Shown piece by piece: positions 23,741 through 31,884 of a DNA stretch of 64,000 bases. Numbering within the stretch: the stretch's first letter is position 1; every line of letters starts with the position of its first letter. The position numbers and the translations under genes were made by a program. The notes under the pieces are model-generated. The model saw nothing but the letters and a program-made list of their open reading frames with translations. It was not told where the DNA came from and searched no databases. The stretch is from a bacterium (GTDB taxonomy: Bacteria > Auribacterota > UBA3054), in NCBI GenBank assembly GCA_017616555.1, contig JAFZXZ010000016.1:150642-214641 (forward strand), in the 5' to 3' direction.

Positions 23741-24370
23741 TCCTTTGCTCTCTTCGGCAGCGTCCTGAGCGCCAATTACCCCGTAGGGCGTCTCGTCCAG
23801 CGTATCGCTGATCACGTAACTAGGAAAAGCCTTGTGGTAGTTGGGATCGTAGGTCACGATATCCGAGCCGTCGGGATTGATGACCAGAGACTGCTGACCT
23901 TTCACCGGACGCTCATCTCTCACGACCAGCGTCGTGGCGCTGATTCGGTCGGGACGGTGGTTCAGAAGCAGGAAGTCGCAGTGACTGCCGGAAAGCTTCA
24001 TGATCTCCTCAGGACTAGTCACGTACCTCAGGAGCCCGTAGCGCGTCATAACAAGGTGGTCCTTAAGATGAGGCGCCCTGGCGGTGATGATCTTCTCCGC
24101 TTGCTTCTTCGCGCGCCTGGCCACCGAATTGGCGCCAAGGATCGCCTTGTCGCTGGCTAAAAGCGACAAGGCTGTCGGCAGGTCGAAGCTATAGTAGATG
24201 GTCGAGATCTTCATCAGAATTTTCAACGACACTAAGCTCCGACTGTTCTCAATGTTGGAGAGGAAACGGTAGTTGACCTCGAGCTTCGTGGCCAAATCTT
24301 TAATAGTCAAGCCTTCGGAAAGGCGAAAACCTTTCAAAAACATAGACGACTTGAAGGAATTATTATTCAT
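23729..24370 (-). CDS. XRE-family transcriptional regulator
   Basis: A 213-aa DNA-binding protein. Residues about 12-62 form a helix-turn-helix of the Cro/C1 type (RLSEGLTIKDLATKLEVNYR, then FLSNIENSRSLVSLKILMK). The remaining 140 residues are an unrecognised C-terminal domain (ARAPHLKDHLVMTRYGLLRY; SHCDFLLLNHRP; VINPDGSDIVTYDP), perhaps for ligand sensing or dimerisation. It has a strong promoter and AAGGAGAAATT before the ATG, and a long AT-rich leader, where autoregulation could occur. The stop codon lies inside the right arm of element B copy 1, so the mRNA 3' end folds into that hairpin. Regulatory targets are unknown. Confidence 0.88.
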   Translation of the reverse strand: MNNNSFKSSMFLKGFRLSEGLTIKDLATKLEVNYRFLSNIENSRSLVSLKILMKISTIYYSFDLPTALSLLASDKAILGANSVARRAKKQAEKIITARAPHLKDHLVMTRYGLLRYVTSPEEIMKLSGSHCDFLLLNHRPDRISATTLVVRDERPVKGQQSLVINPDGSDIVTYDPNYHKAFPSYVISDTLDETPYGVIGAQDAAEESKGSEE

Positions 24371-24406
24371 AATTTCTCCTTATAAATAAAATTATTGTTC
24401 GCTATG

Positions 24407-24435
24407 ATTCTACCTTCATTTTCAGAATAAAGCAA
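24407..24435 (-). promoter_or_regulatory. sigma70-type promoter of the XRE gene
   Basis: On the minus strand: TTGCTT (24430-24435), a 17-nt spacer and TAGAAT (24407-24412). The start codon is 37 nt further on, after AAGGAGAAATT. Confidence 0.8.
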
Positions 24436-24507
24436 GCTTTTTACAAGTTTCTATCAATTTTGATGTATTTTTTATCAAACTTGAAAAAAGAAAAACTTTA
24501 TTGAAAA

Positions 24508-24543
24508 TTCAAAAATATACGAAAGCCCTTTTGAGATAGGGCT
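24508..24543 (-). terminator. probable intrinsic terminator of the 531-aa gene
   Basis: On the minus strand AGCCCT, an 8-nt loop, AGGGCT, then a T-rich tract (TATATTTTT). The stem is short (6 bp). It lies 75 nt past the stop codon, beyond a second structured region at 24549-24615. Confidence 0.55.
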
Positions 24544-24548
24544 AATCT

Positions 24549-24615
24549 GGCGTATATCAAGCGAACGGGAACGTGGAAACAAGCGCTCTGAGCGCTACTA
24601 ACGTTAATATACCCC
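24549..24615. repeat. nested inverted repeat near the 3' end of the 531-aa gene
   Basis: Outer pairing GTATAT/ATATAC with flanking GG/CC; inside, AACG/CGTT and a GCGCT-CTG-AGCGC hairpin. The overall plan resembles element A (an arm ending in CC around a folded core), but the core sequence is not the same. It may be a diverged relative or simply a 3'-UTR fold. Confidence 0.45.
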
Positions 24616-24617
24616 TT

Positions 24618-26213
24618 TTATTTGGGGCTGGGAGTCGGTTCGCTTTTCGGCTGGGGTTTCACCTCTAGGGTGAAAACTTTTTTGCGGGTGATCTTGTTCT
24701 GGTCTCTCACGCCTATAGTAAAACGATAGGTGCCTTCCCTCTCCGGCAGGCCAAGGAGCAATCCTTCTCCTTTCAGAAGAAAGCCCGGCGGGTTGCCCGG
24801 AGTGAGCATCAGAACTTCGTAGGGAGGAGCTCCCCCGCTCGCCATGATGTTGTAATAATAATGCTCCTTTATAAAAGCGTCCGGAAGCTTTTCCGGAGTC
24901 CTTATCGTAAGAGGCACGCTGTTAGGATCATTAGGATCGGAATCTCCAAGAGCCTCGTCGTTGTCGGTTATGCCGTCGCCATCAGTATCAAACATGCCGC
25001 TTGAAGGCAGATATTTCAGACTGCGGCTTTCAGCGCAGGACGCCAGTCCTGTTTCGTCTTCGCGGGCGACTTGCCAAACGTAGATACCAGAAAAATCCGG
25101 TTCAAACTTGTACCAGTTTCTGTTGAGTTTCTTGTCTTCCAAAACTGTAAGACGATCCCCAGACTTCATGAAGATCCTCAGGTGATAGGTATCATTCTTG
25201 CCGCCGCACTGCCAAAGCAAACTAATTTTCCCGTCTTCTATGATCTCCTCGTTGTCACCTGGCATCATGAGCTCCAAAGCCGGGGGAGCGCATTTTGACA
25301 AGGGATTTTTTATCTCAAGCCCGTCTTTCCAGTACCCTTCGTTATCGCGGACTCTCAGATAATCGACCGCTGGCGTTTTTTCCGTCGCCTTGGGAAGGAT
25401 CACTTCGAAATCCATCGGCACCGCATAACGCGAGAGGAAAACGCAGCCGCGCATGTCGAACGGCATGAAAAGGCCGTCGCTCATCTCGCAGCCCTGGCGC
25501 CTTTTCGTGAAGACCTTGGCGCCGGGAAGATTCAGGGCGGAAACGCAGAGCATTCCGGTCACGGAATAGTCTGCGAAAAAGACCGCGGAAACAGTCGTGG
25601 TCGTGGAGTGGTCCTTGCTTAAAGTTATGCTGCTAGGCGCAAAAAACGCCAATTTTTTGCCAGGTTTCATGAAGGGGCAGGTGCCGCGCTTGTATTCGTC
25701 AAAATTCGTGACGCTGTCGGCGTCATAATCTTTCTTCTTCAAATTGAGCCCTATCCAGGGGATGCCTAAAAGCTCGGCTTTCTTCTCCCACCATTCGCTC
25801 CAAGCTTCGAAGGAAGCCCGCATAAAAGGTGAAGTCGGGTCCGGATCCTCGCCGTCGCAGAGCCCGTCGCCGTCCGTGTCCCAATAAAGAGGCGCCGTGT
25901 AATATCCCTTGACGCCCTTTTGCAGCCGGTAGCCCAAAACCTCCTCGCCGTCGCAAAGTCCGTCGCCGTCGGAATCATAAACGTTCGGGTCGGTGCTGTA
26001 AGCGGTCAGCTCGTTTTCCGTCAGAAGGCCGTCGCCGTCGGGGTCGTCCGCGCTTTTCGTTCCGGCGCGGCGGTCCCAAAGCGAAGATATGGCGTTTTTC
26101 CTGTCAGGTGTAAATTGCTGCGGCAATTTGCTCTCAGAATCATTGGCAAAAAGAAGCTGCGGCGCCAGAAAAAACGCAAGCAAAGCAAATATGGTCAGGC
26201 TGGGTTTTAGCAT
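24618..26213 (-). CDS. secreted TSP3-repeat protein, paralogue of the 592-aa protein
   Basis: A 531-aa exported protein (signal MLKPSLTIFALLAFFLAPQL). Three Asp-rich calcium repeats lie early (DPDGDGLLTENEL about 57, YDSDGDGLCDGEE about 79, WDTDGDGLCDGED about 111). Another follows before the C-terminal Ig-like domain (FDTDGDGITDNDE, then GAPPYEVLMLTPG). The middle shares phrases with the 20340-22118 product (FAPSSITLSKD / FSPESITLEND; SVTGML / TVTGLL), so the two arose by duplication. The C-terminus is a Pro/Ser/Lys tail (PQPKSEPTPSPK) and not PEP-CTERM. The function is unknown; a calcium-dependent surface or matrix protein is likely. Confidence 0.85.
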   Translation of the reverse strand: MLKPSLTIFALLAFFLAPQLLFANDSESKLPQQFTPDRKNAISSLWDRRAGTKSADDPDGDGLLTENELTAYSTDPNVYDSDGDGLCDGEEVLGYRLQKGVKGYYTAPLYWDTDGDGLCDGEDPDPTSPFMRASFEAWSEWWEKKAELLGIPWIGLNLKKKDYDADSVTNFDEYKRGTCPFMKPGKKLAFFAPSSITLSKDHSTTTTVSAVFFADYSVTGMLCVSALNLPGAKVFTKRRQGCEMSDGLFMPFDMRGCVFLSRYAVPMDFEVILPKATEKTPAVDYLRVRDNEGYWKDGLEIKNPLSKCAPPALELMMPGDNEEIIEDGKISLLWQCGGKNDTYHLRIFMKSGDRLTVLEDKKLNRNWYKFEPDFSGIYVWQVAREDETGLASCAESRSLKYLPSSGMFDTDGDGITDNDEALGDSDPNDPNSVPLTIRTPEKLPDAFIKEHYYYNIMASGGAPPYEVLMLTPGNPPGFLLKGEGLLLGLPEREGTYRFTIGVRDQNKITRKKVFTLEVKPQPKSEPTPSPK

Positions 26214-26258
26214 AAGGATCCGTTTTCAGTTTGTTCATCCAATTATACCGAAATTTTA

Positions 26259-26267
26259 TGATAGAAT
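26259..26267 (+). promoter_or_regulatory. extended -10 at the head of the 11-gene run
   Basis: TGATAGAAT ends 6 nt before the ATG at 26274. If used, the transcript would be essentially leaderless. No -35 at a good distance. Confidence 0.5.
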
Positions 26268-26273
26268 AATAAT

Positions 26274-27446
26274 ATGCGTATCTATAATTACAGTTTTCTC
26301 TTTGCGGCGGCGTTCATGTGTGCCAACTTGGCGCTGTCAGCTCCAAAAGACGCGCTCGCCAAGAAGCATGTCTCTTTCGGCAACGCCGCCATCGAGGAAG
26401 CAGACTATCAAAGGGCTGTGGAACACTATGAGTCCGCTCTGAAAGAGGATCCCAATTCCAAGAGCGTCATGTATTCCTTAGGCGTCCTTTACATACAGAC
26501 CGGCGACATCGATAAAGCCCAAGAACTTTTCATGAATTATCTTGAGAAGTATCCCATGGATAAGGACGGACTTTTCGGCCTTTCCAACGCTTATATCATG
26601 AAGGGCGAATATGAAAAGGCCATCCGTCTGCTGAGCCAGGCCGCCGCCAGGGAAAAGGACAACGAAGCTCTGAGGCGCAACCTCGGGTATGCCCAGCTGC
26701 AGTCAGGCGACATTCCTGGGGCAAAGAAAACTTTGACGGAACTTGTGACAGATTGTCCCTCCAACGCCCTGAATCGTTTCGACCTGGCGCTGGCCCTTTC
26801 AGCTGGGAACGATAATGAAAACGCCGTTAAGCAGGCTAAGGCAGGACTGCTGCTTTACCCGGAAGCGGAAGGAAAGATCCTCTATTCCGATCTTCTCGAT
26901 TCCATCGGCGGCTCCCTCCTTGGCGAAGCTATCGAGCTTTTCCGCAAGAACGAAATGGACAAAGCCCTGGCGATCCTTGAGCCCTTGTGCGAACGGTTCC
27001 CAGACTACGCCAAAGCCCAGGCCTACCTCGGCCACGCCTCCAATCTGAAGCTTCCGCCGGACAGGAAGAAAGCGGAGAAAGCTTATAGGGCGGCGCTCAC
27101 GGCTACGCGCTTCGTTCCCCTTTCCCGCCAGGATCTGGCCATCATCTACGACAACCTCGGCTCCATCGTCCTGAGAAAAGGCGAACTTGAGGAAGCGGAA
27201 GGCTACTACAGGGTGGGCATCGCCCAGGAGAGCGAATACGCTCCCGTCTATTTCAACTTCGGGCTTCTGAGAGCCAATAAGGAAGCCTTCACGGAAGCTT
27301 CCGTCGCCTTTATGGACGCCGTGAGAAGGGACAGATCGATGGCCGACTACATCGCCAATCATCCCAAGCTCGCGAAATTCCGCACAACTATGGATTACAC
27401 CAACTTACTAGTTACGATAAAAAAGGAGTTCAATTCCAATGAGTAA
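26274..27446 (+). CDS. exported TPR protein
   Basis: A 390-aa protein with an N-terminal hydrophobic signal (YSFLFAAAFMCANLALSAP) followed by tetratricopeptide repeats almost to the end. Clear units are AIEEADYQRAVEHYESALKE (about 40), GDIDKAQELFMNYLEKYP (about 79), KGEYEKAIRLLSQAAARE, NEMDKALAILEPLCERFP and KGELEEAEGYYRVGI. It is probably a periplasmic or membrane-associated scaffold. It opens a tightly packed plus-strand run and its last 8 nt overlap the phosphohexomutase start. No RBS precedes the ATG, in keeping with the very close extended -10. Confidence 0.88.
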   Translation: MRIYNYSFLFAAAFMCANLALSAPKDALAKKHVSFGNAAIEEADYQRAVEHYESALKEDPNSKSVMYSLGVLYIQTGDIDKAQELFMNYLEKYPMDKDGLFGLSNAYIMKGEYEKAIRLLSQAAAREKDNEALRRNLGYAQLQSGDIPGAKKTLTELVTDCPSNALNRFDLALALSAGNDNENAVKQAKAGLLLYPEAEGKILYSDLLDSIGGSLLGEAIELFRKNEMDKALAILEPLCERFPDYAKAQAYLGHASNLKLPPDRKKAEKAYRAALTATRFVPLSRQDLAIIYDNLGSIVLRKGELEEAEGYYRVGIAQESEYAPVYFNFGLLRANKEAFTEASVAFMDAVRRDRSMADYIANHPKLAKFRTTMDYTNLLVTIKKEFNSNE

Positions 27447-28845
27447 AGCGAAGATCAAATTCGGGACCTCCGGCTGGAGGGCCATTTTAGCTGAAGATTT
27501 CACTTTTGAAAACGCCGCCAGAGTCGTTGACGCCATTATTCTCTACCTGCGTTCGACCGGCAAATCCGAGCTTAGCGTAGTCGTTGGCAGCGACGCCCGT
27601 TTCTTAGGCAAAGAGTTCAGGGAACGCACCGCCAAACAGCTGGCCAAAGCAGGGATCAACGTTTACTGCACGGAAAGGGACTGCCCCACTCCTGTTTTGT
27701 CTTTCTGCATCCGCAGCATGGGGCTTGACGGCGCCATCAACTACACCGCCAGCCACAACCCCGCCGAGTACCAGGGATTGAAATTTTCCGTCGAGCACGG
27801 CGAAGGCGCCGGCACGGAAGTGACGAAGTTCATCGAGCAGCACATCGACCAGCCGGTTGCTCCCGCCGAATCTGAAGGCAAAATTATTATGCTCGACCCG
27901 AGGGAGCCTTATTTCGCCGAGCTGACGAAGCTCGTGGACCTGGAAGCCATAAAGAAAGCCAATCTGAAAGTCGCCTGCGACGTTCTCTACGGAACGGGCA
28001 GGGAATATCTCGACGAGATGCTGAAAAGAGCCGGAACGGAAGTGACGGCCTTGCACAACTGGGTCAACCCCTCCTTCGGCGGCCGCCGTCCGGAACCGGC
28101 TGCGGAAAACATGCCCGAGCTGATCAAGATGGTCAAGGAAGGCCCCTACGCCCTGGGCCTGGGCACTGACGGCGACGCCGACCGCTTCGGCATCGTGGAT
28201 TCCGACGGCACCTTCTACAACGCCAACCAGGTGCTGTGCCTCGTTTCCTGGCACTTGGCCAAGAACCGCGGCTTAAAAGGCGCCATCGTGAGAAGCGTCG
28301 CGACGACCGGCTATCTTGACCGTCTGGCGAAGTATCTCGACGCGGAACTTATCGAAGTTCCTGTCGGCTTCAAGTACATCGCGCCTTACGTACTGGAAGG
28401 CAAAGTCCTTTTAGGCGGCGAAGAGAGCGGCGGCCTGACCATAGGCGCGCATATTCCTGAAAAGGACGGCATTCTCGCCTGCCTGCTCATCACCGAACTC
28501 GTGGCCGTGACCGGAAAGACTCTGGGCCAGACGATGGAAGAGATCAAAGCCGCCATCGGCTCCGTTTGGACCGGCCGCACCGACCTTTTCCTGACGCCGG
28601 AAAACAAAGCGAAGATATTGGAAGCTGTCTCCAAAGAGGAAGGCGAAACTTTCCTCGGCCGCAAGGTCGTTTCCCGCAACAAGCTTGACGGCTTCAAGTT
28701 CAATTTCGAAAACAACGAATGGGTCCTCGTGCGCCCCTCCGGCACCGAGCCCATAATAAGGTGCTACGTGGAAGCCAACACGCCCGAGGACGGCACGGCT
28801 TTGACAGCCGAACTGAAAGCTTTCACAGACCGTTTCAATTCCTAA
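27439..28845 (+). CDS. phosphohexomutase (phosphoglucomutase/phosphomannomutase family)
   Basis: A 468-aa alpha-D-phosphohexomutase that interconverts hexose 1- and 6-phosphates for polysaccharide precursors. It has the phosphoserine loop TASHNP with Ser105, the metal loop GTDGDADRFG, the sugar-binding GEESGG loop and the phosphate-binding loop VRPSGTEP near the C-terminus. The N-terminal FGTSGWRAI is typical. Whether it prefers glucose, mannose or glucosamine phosphate cannot be told from sequence alone. Its start overlaps the TPR gene by 8 nt, with AAAAGGAG just upstream. Confidence 0.93.
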   Translation: MSKAKIKFGTSGWRAILAEDFTFENAARVVDAIILYLRSTGKSELSVVVGSDARFLGKEFRERTAKQLAKAGINVYCTERDCPTPVLSFCIRSMGLDGAINYTASHNPAEYQGLKFSVEHGEGAGTEVTKFIEQHIDQPVAPAESEGKIIMLDPREPYFAELTKLVDLEAIKKANLKVACDVLYGTGREYLDEMLKRAGTEVTALHNWVNPSFGGRRPEPAAENMPELIKMVKEGPYALGLGTDGDADRFGIVDSDGTFYNANQVLCLVSWHLAKNRGLKGAIVRSVATTGYLDRLAKYLDAELIEVPVGFKYIAPYVLEGKVLLGGEESGGLTIGAHIPEKDGILACLLITELVAVTGKTLGQTMEEIKAAIGSVWTGRTDLFLTPENKAKILEAVSKEEGETFLGRKVVSRNKLDGFKFNFENNEWVLVRPSGTEPIIRCYVEANTPEDGTALTAELKAFTDRFNS

Positions 28846-28849
28846 CTTG

Positions 28850-29965
28850 ATGCAGACTCTCGCAGTCATAGGTTGCACCGGCAGCATCGGGAGATCAGCT
28901 CTCGATGTCGCCAGAAATCTAGGGGAGCGCTTCCGGGTGGAAGCGCTGGCCTGCGGCCACTTTTCGCCTTTGCTCTGCGAGGAGGTAAAGGAATTCGCGC
29001 CGCGAGTTGTCGCCGTAAACGATCTCGTTGGCGCTGAGGAATTGAAAAAAACCTTCCCTGATCTGGAAGTGAGAGCTGGCAGCGAAGGCGTCGCTTCTTT
29101 GGGGGACTGCGCCGACGTAATCATTTTGAGCGTGGTCGGGCTGGCCGGGCTTGAGGCTGCCTTGAAAGCAGTGAGAGCTGGCAAACGCCTCGCCATCGCG
29201 ACCAAGGAGGTCCTTGTCTCGGGAGGAGAACTTGTTTTCAAGGAAGCAAAAAAGACCGGAGCCGAGATCATTCCCGTGGACAGCGAGCACAGCGCCATTT
29301 TCCAGTGCCTCATGGGCAGCGGAAAAGAAAGCGTCGCGCGCCTTCTGATCACAGCTTCCGGCGGACCCTTCAGGGGAAAGGACAAAACTTTCTTAGAAAA
29401 CGTAACGCCTCAAGAAGCGCTGGCGCACCCGGTCTGGAAAATGGGGCCGAAGATCTCCGTGGACTCCGCCACCATGATGAACAAAGGTTTGGAAGTGATC
29501 GAAGCTTCCAGGCTCTTCTCCGTCCCGGCGGACAGGATCGACGTCGTCATCCATCCGCAGTCCATAGTTCATTCCCTGGTGGAATTCTGCGACGGCGCGC
29601 AATTGGCCCAGCTTTCCGTCCCCGACATGCGCCTGGCCATCCAGTTCGCCCTGACGTATCCCAAGAGGCTGCCCTCCCCTGTCGCCAAGCTTGATCTCAG
29701 CGAGATTGGGAAATTAGAGTTCGGCAAACCCGATCTGGAGAACTTCCCCTGCCTGGAACTCGCCTATGAAGCTCTTAAAAAAGGCGGGATATTTCCGGCC
29801 GTTCTGAACGGCGCGAACGAGACCGCCGTGGCGCGCTTCTTAAGAGGAGAGTGCGGCTTCATGGACATCCCGCGCTTCGTGGAAAAGAAACTTAGTAAAA
29901 CTGAAAATATCGTTGATCCTGATCTAGAGGACATTTTAGAAGCCGACCGCTTCGGGAGAGAATAG
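28850..29965 (+). CDS. dxr: 1-deoxy-D-xylulose 5-phosphate reductoisomerase
   Basis: Second step of the MEP isoprenoid pathway: NADPH-dependent rearrangement and reduction of DXP to MEP. The protein is 371 aa, close to the usual 380-400. NADPH loop GCTGSIGRS (8-16), AIATKEVLVSGGE, metal and substrate residues in PVDSEHSAIFQCL, the flexible loop with SGGPFRGK, HPVWKMGPKISVDSATMMNK and HPQSIVHSLVEF are all present. The ATG at 28850 is preferred over the TTG one codon earlier. The first enzyme of the pathway, dxs, lies three genes downstream in the same run. Confidence 0.97.
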   Translation: MQTLAVIGCTGSIGRSALDVARNLGERFRVEALACGHFSPLLCEEVKEFAPRVVAVNDLVGAEELKKTFPDLEVRAGSEGVASLGDCADVIILSVVGLAGLEAALKAVRAGKRLAIATKEVLVSGGELVFKEAKKTGAEIIPVDSEHSAIFQCLMGSGKESVARLLITASGGPFRGKDKTFLENVTPQEALAHPVWKMGPKISVDSATMMNKGLEVIEASRLFSVPADRIDVVIHPQSIVHSLVEFCDGAQLAQLSVPDMRLAIQFALTYPKRLPSPVAKLDLSEIGKLEFGKPDLENFPCLELAYEALKKGGIFPAVLNGANETAVARFLRGECGFMDIPRFVEKKLSKTENIVDPDLEDILEADRFGRE

Positions 29966-29972
29966 TTTAGAG

Positions 29973-31610
29973 ATGTTGACGCTTATATATTTTTGCATAG
30001 TTTTGGGACTTCTGGTCTGCGTTCATGAGTTCGGGCATTTCGCCGCGGCCAAGCTTTGCGGCGTATATGTCGAACGTTTCTCCATCGGCTTCGGCCCGAC
30101 CATCCTGCAGTGGAAAGGCAAGGAGACGACGTACTGCATCTCCATAATTCCCCTGGGAGGCTACGTCCAGATGGCCGGGCAGAGCGACCTGCCGGACGAG
30201 GAGGAAAAGGAAGCCTTCAAGCACGTTCCCCAGAATCGTTTCTATAACGCAAAGACGGTTTGGCAAAGGCTCTCCATAATTTTGGCCGGCCCTTTCATGA
30301 ACCTGTTTTTCGCCATTCCCCTGGCCATAGCGCTTCTCTGCTACGGACAAAAGACCGCACTCACCCCCAACGGCATAATCGTATCCCTGGTGATTCCCGG
30401 TTCGCCCGCGGAAGCCGCCGGAATACAGCCAGGCGACAAGATCCTTAAACTGAACGGCGCGGAAGTAACGACCTGGAACGCTTTTGTGGACGAGATAAGG
30501 GCGAACCTTTACGAGCCCGTCAGCCTTGAAACGCAAAGGGAAAACGAAAACATCTCACTGACAGTGACGCCCGATCTCAACGAGGAAAAAGGCTACCTGG
30601 GGCTCGGCATCGCCATGTCTCCTCCCGCCCAGGTAGAGAAAGTCGTATGCTCCGATTCTCCCCTCAAGGAAGGCGACGTCTTCCTGTCCATCAAGGGACT
30701 GTCTCCCGACAAATGCAGCTTTGAAACGCTTTCCCAGACGATCAGGACTATGCCGGACACCAACGTGACCGTAACGGTCGCCAATTATCCCGCTTCCCGT
30801 ATGGCTAGCGAAGCGCCGCAGCCGGAGGAAAGGACCTTCGAACTTGCGATCGGCAAAAAGAAAAAATGCCAGCTCTTCGACATCGTGAACGTGGACGGCA
30901 GGGCCCGACTCAGCCTGCGCCCCGACGCTCCGGAAGAGCTCTGGACGCTGGAAGGCGCGAAGATCCTCGCCTTGAACGACCGCCCGTTGCAGCTTTCCGA
31001 GGAGGATTATTTCGAGGCCATCAGCGTCGGCAGCGTGACGGCTTGCGTCGCCATAGCGCAGCAGAGCGGCAAGTACAAAAGGGAAACGTTAGTAACGTCT
31101 CTGGTCTCCCGCGTGGAGTACATGGGGCACGCCGGCGTTATGCTTAGGCCGGCTTCCGAAATGGTAAGGGAGCCAATCCTTTCCGCCGTGAAGAAGTCCC
31201 CCACCAAGGCCTGGACAAAAGTTACGGAGACTTTGAAGACTTTGAAACTGCTCTTCGTGGGCTCCCTCAAAGTCAACAATCTCTCCGGTCCGGTTGGCAT
31301 CGCGAGGATGACCGGCGCCGCGGCGCAGAGGGGTTTCGACGTGCTTTTGAATTTCGTTTTGCTCATCACCGTGAACCTTGGCGTGCTTAATCTTTTGCCG
31401 CTGCCTGTTCTGGACGGCGGCCACGTCGTGCTTCTCATTGCGGAAGGCATAAGGAGAAAGCCCTTGCCTGAGAAATTCCTGCTCTGGTACCAGCGCATCG
31501 GCCTTATCTTCCTTCTGGCGCTCTTCGCCTTCGTGATGCTGAACGACGTTGGGCGTTGGGTCAAAGACAGCGAATTCCTGGGCACTCTGCTCGGCAAATT
31601 TTTCCATTAA
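29973..31610 (+). CDS. rseP: RIP zinc metalloprotease RseP
   Basis: Site-2 intramembrane protease that cuts membrane-spanning anti-sigma factors and signal-peptide remnants. The zinc motif HEFGH (18-22) lies in the first transmembrane helix and the third zinc ligand is in LPVLDGGHV near the C-terminus. A first PDZ domain follows the second membrane helix (VIPGSPAEAAGIQPGDKILKLNG). A second, less regular PDZ region includes VCSDSPLKEGDVFLSIKG. At 545 aa it is longer than typical (about 450); the extra length falls in the periplasmic part after the second PDZ. It is placed between dxr and xseB, 7 nt after dxr. Confidence 0.94.
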   Translation: MLTLIYFCIVLGLLVCVHEFGHFAAAKLCGVYVERFSIGFGPTILQWKGKETTYCISIIPLGGYVQMAGQSDLPDEEEKEAFKHVPQNRFYNAKTVWQRLSIILAGPFMNLFFAIPLAIALLCYGQKTALTPNGIIVSLVIPGSPAEAAGIQPGDKILKLNGAEVTTWNAFVDEIRANLYEPVSLETQRENENISLTVTPDLNEEKGYLGLGIAMSPPAQVEKVVCSDSPLKEGDVFLSIKGLSPDKCSFETLSQTIRTMPDTNVTVTVANYPASRMASEAPQPEERTFELAIGKKKKCQLFDIVNVDGRARLSLRPDAPEELWTLEGAKILALNDRPLQLSEEDYFEAISVGSVTACVAIAQQSGKYKRETLVTSLVSRVEYMGHAGVMLRPASEMVREPILSAVKKSPTKAWTKVTETLKTLKLLFVGSLKVNNLSGPVGIARMTGAAAQRGFDVLLNFVLLITVNLGVLNLLPLPVLDGGHVVLLIAEGIRRKPLPEKFLLWYQRIGLIFLLALFAFVMLNDVGRWVKDSEFLGTLLGKFFH

Positions 31611-31627
31611 AACCGTTAAATATCATT

Positions 31628-31882
31628 ATGTCCGAAACCGAGAAAAAACTTTCCTTTGAAAAAGCTCTGGAGGAACTGGAATCTGTCGTCGCCAAGATCG
31701 AGGACGGCTCGCTCTCCCTTAACGACTGCCTGAAAGAGTACGAGAAGGGCATCAAGCTCGCGACCTTCTGCGCCGCGGAATTGAAGAACGCCCGCGAAAA
31801 GATCGAAAAGCTCCAAGCTAAGAACGACGGAACCATAGAAGCCTTGGAAACTGAGATCTCTCAGGGAAGAGGCGAGGAATAG
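31628..31882 (+). CDS. xseB: exodeoxyribonuclease VII small subunit
   Basis: An 84-aa partner of XseA in exonuclease VII, which degrades single-stranded DNA. The family signature is present: LSFEKALEELESVVAKIEDG, then SLNDCLKEYEKGIKLATFC and a helical end. The ATG at 31628 fits the usual start. The large subunit xseA is not in the window; xseB next to dxs (2-nt gap) is a common bacterial arrangement. Confidence 0.96.
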   Translation: MSETEKKLSFEKALEELESVVAKIEDGSLSLNDCLKEYEKGIKLATFCAAELKNAREKIEKLQAKNDGTIEALETEISQGRGEE

Positions 31883-31884
31883 AA

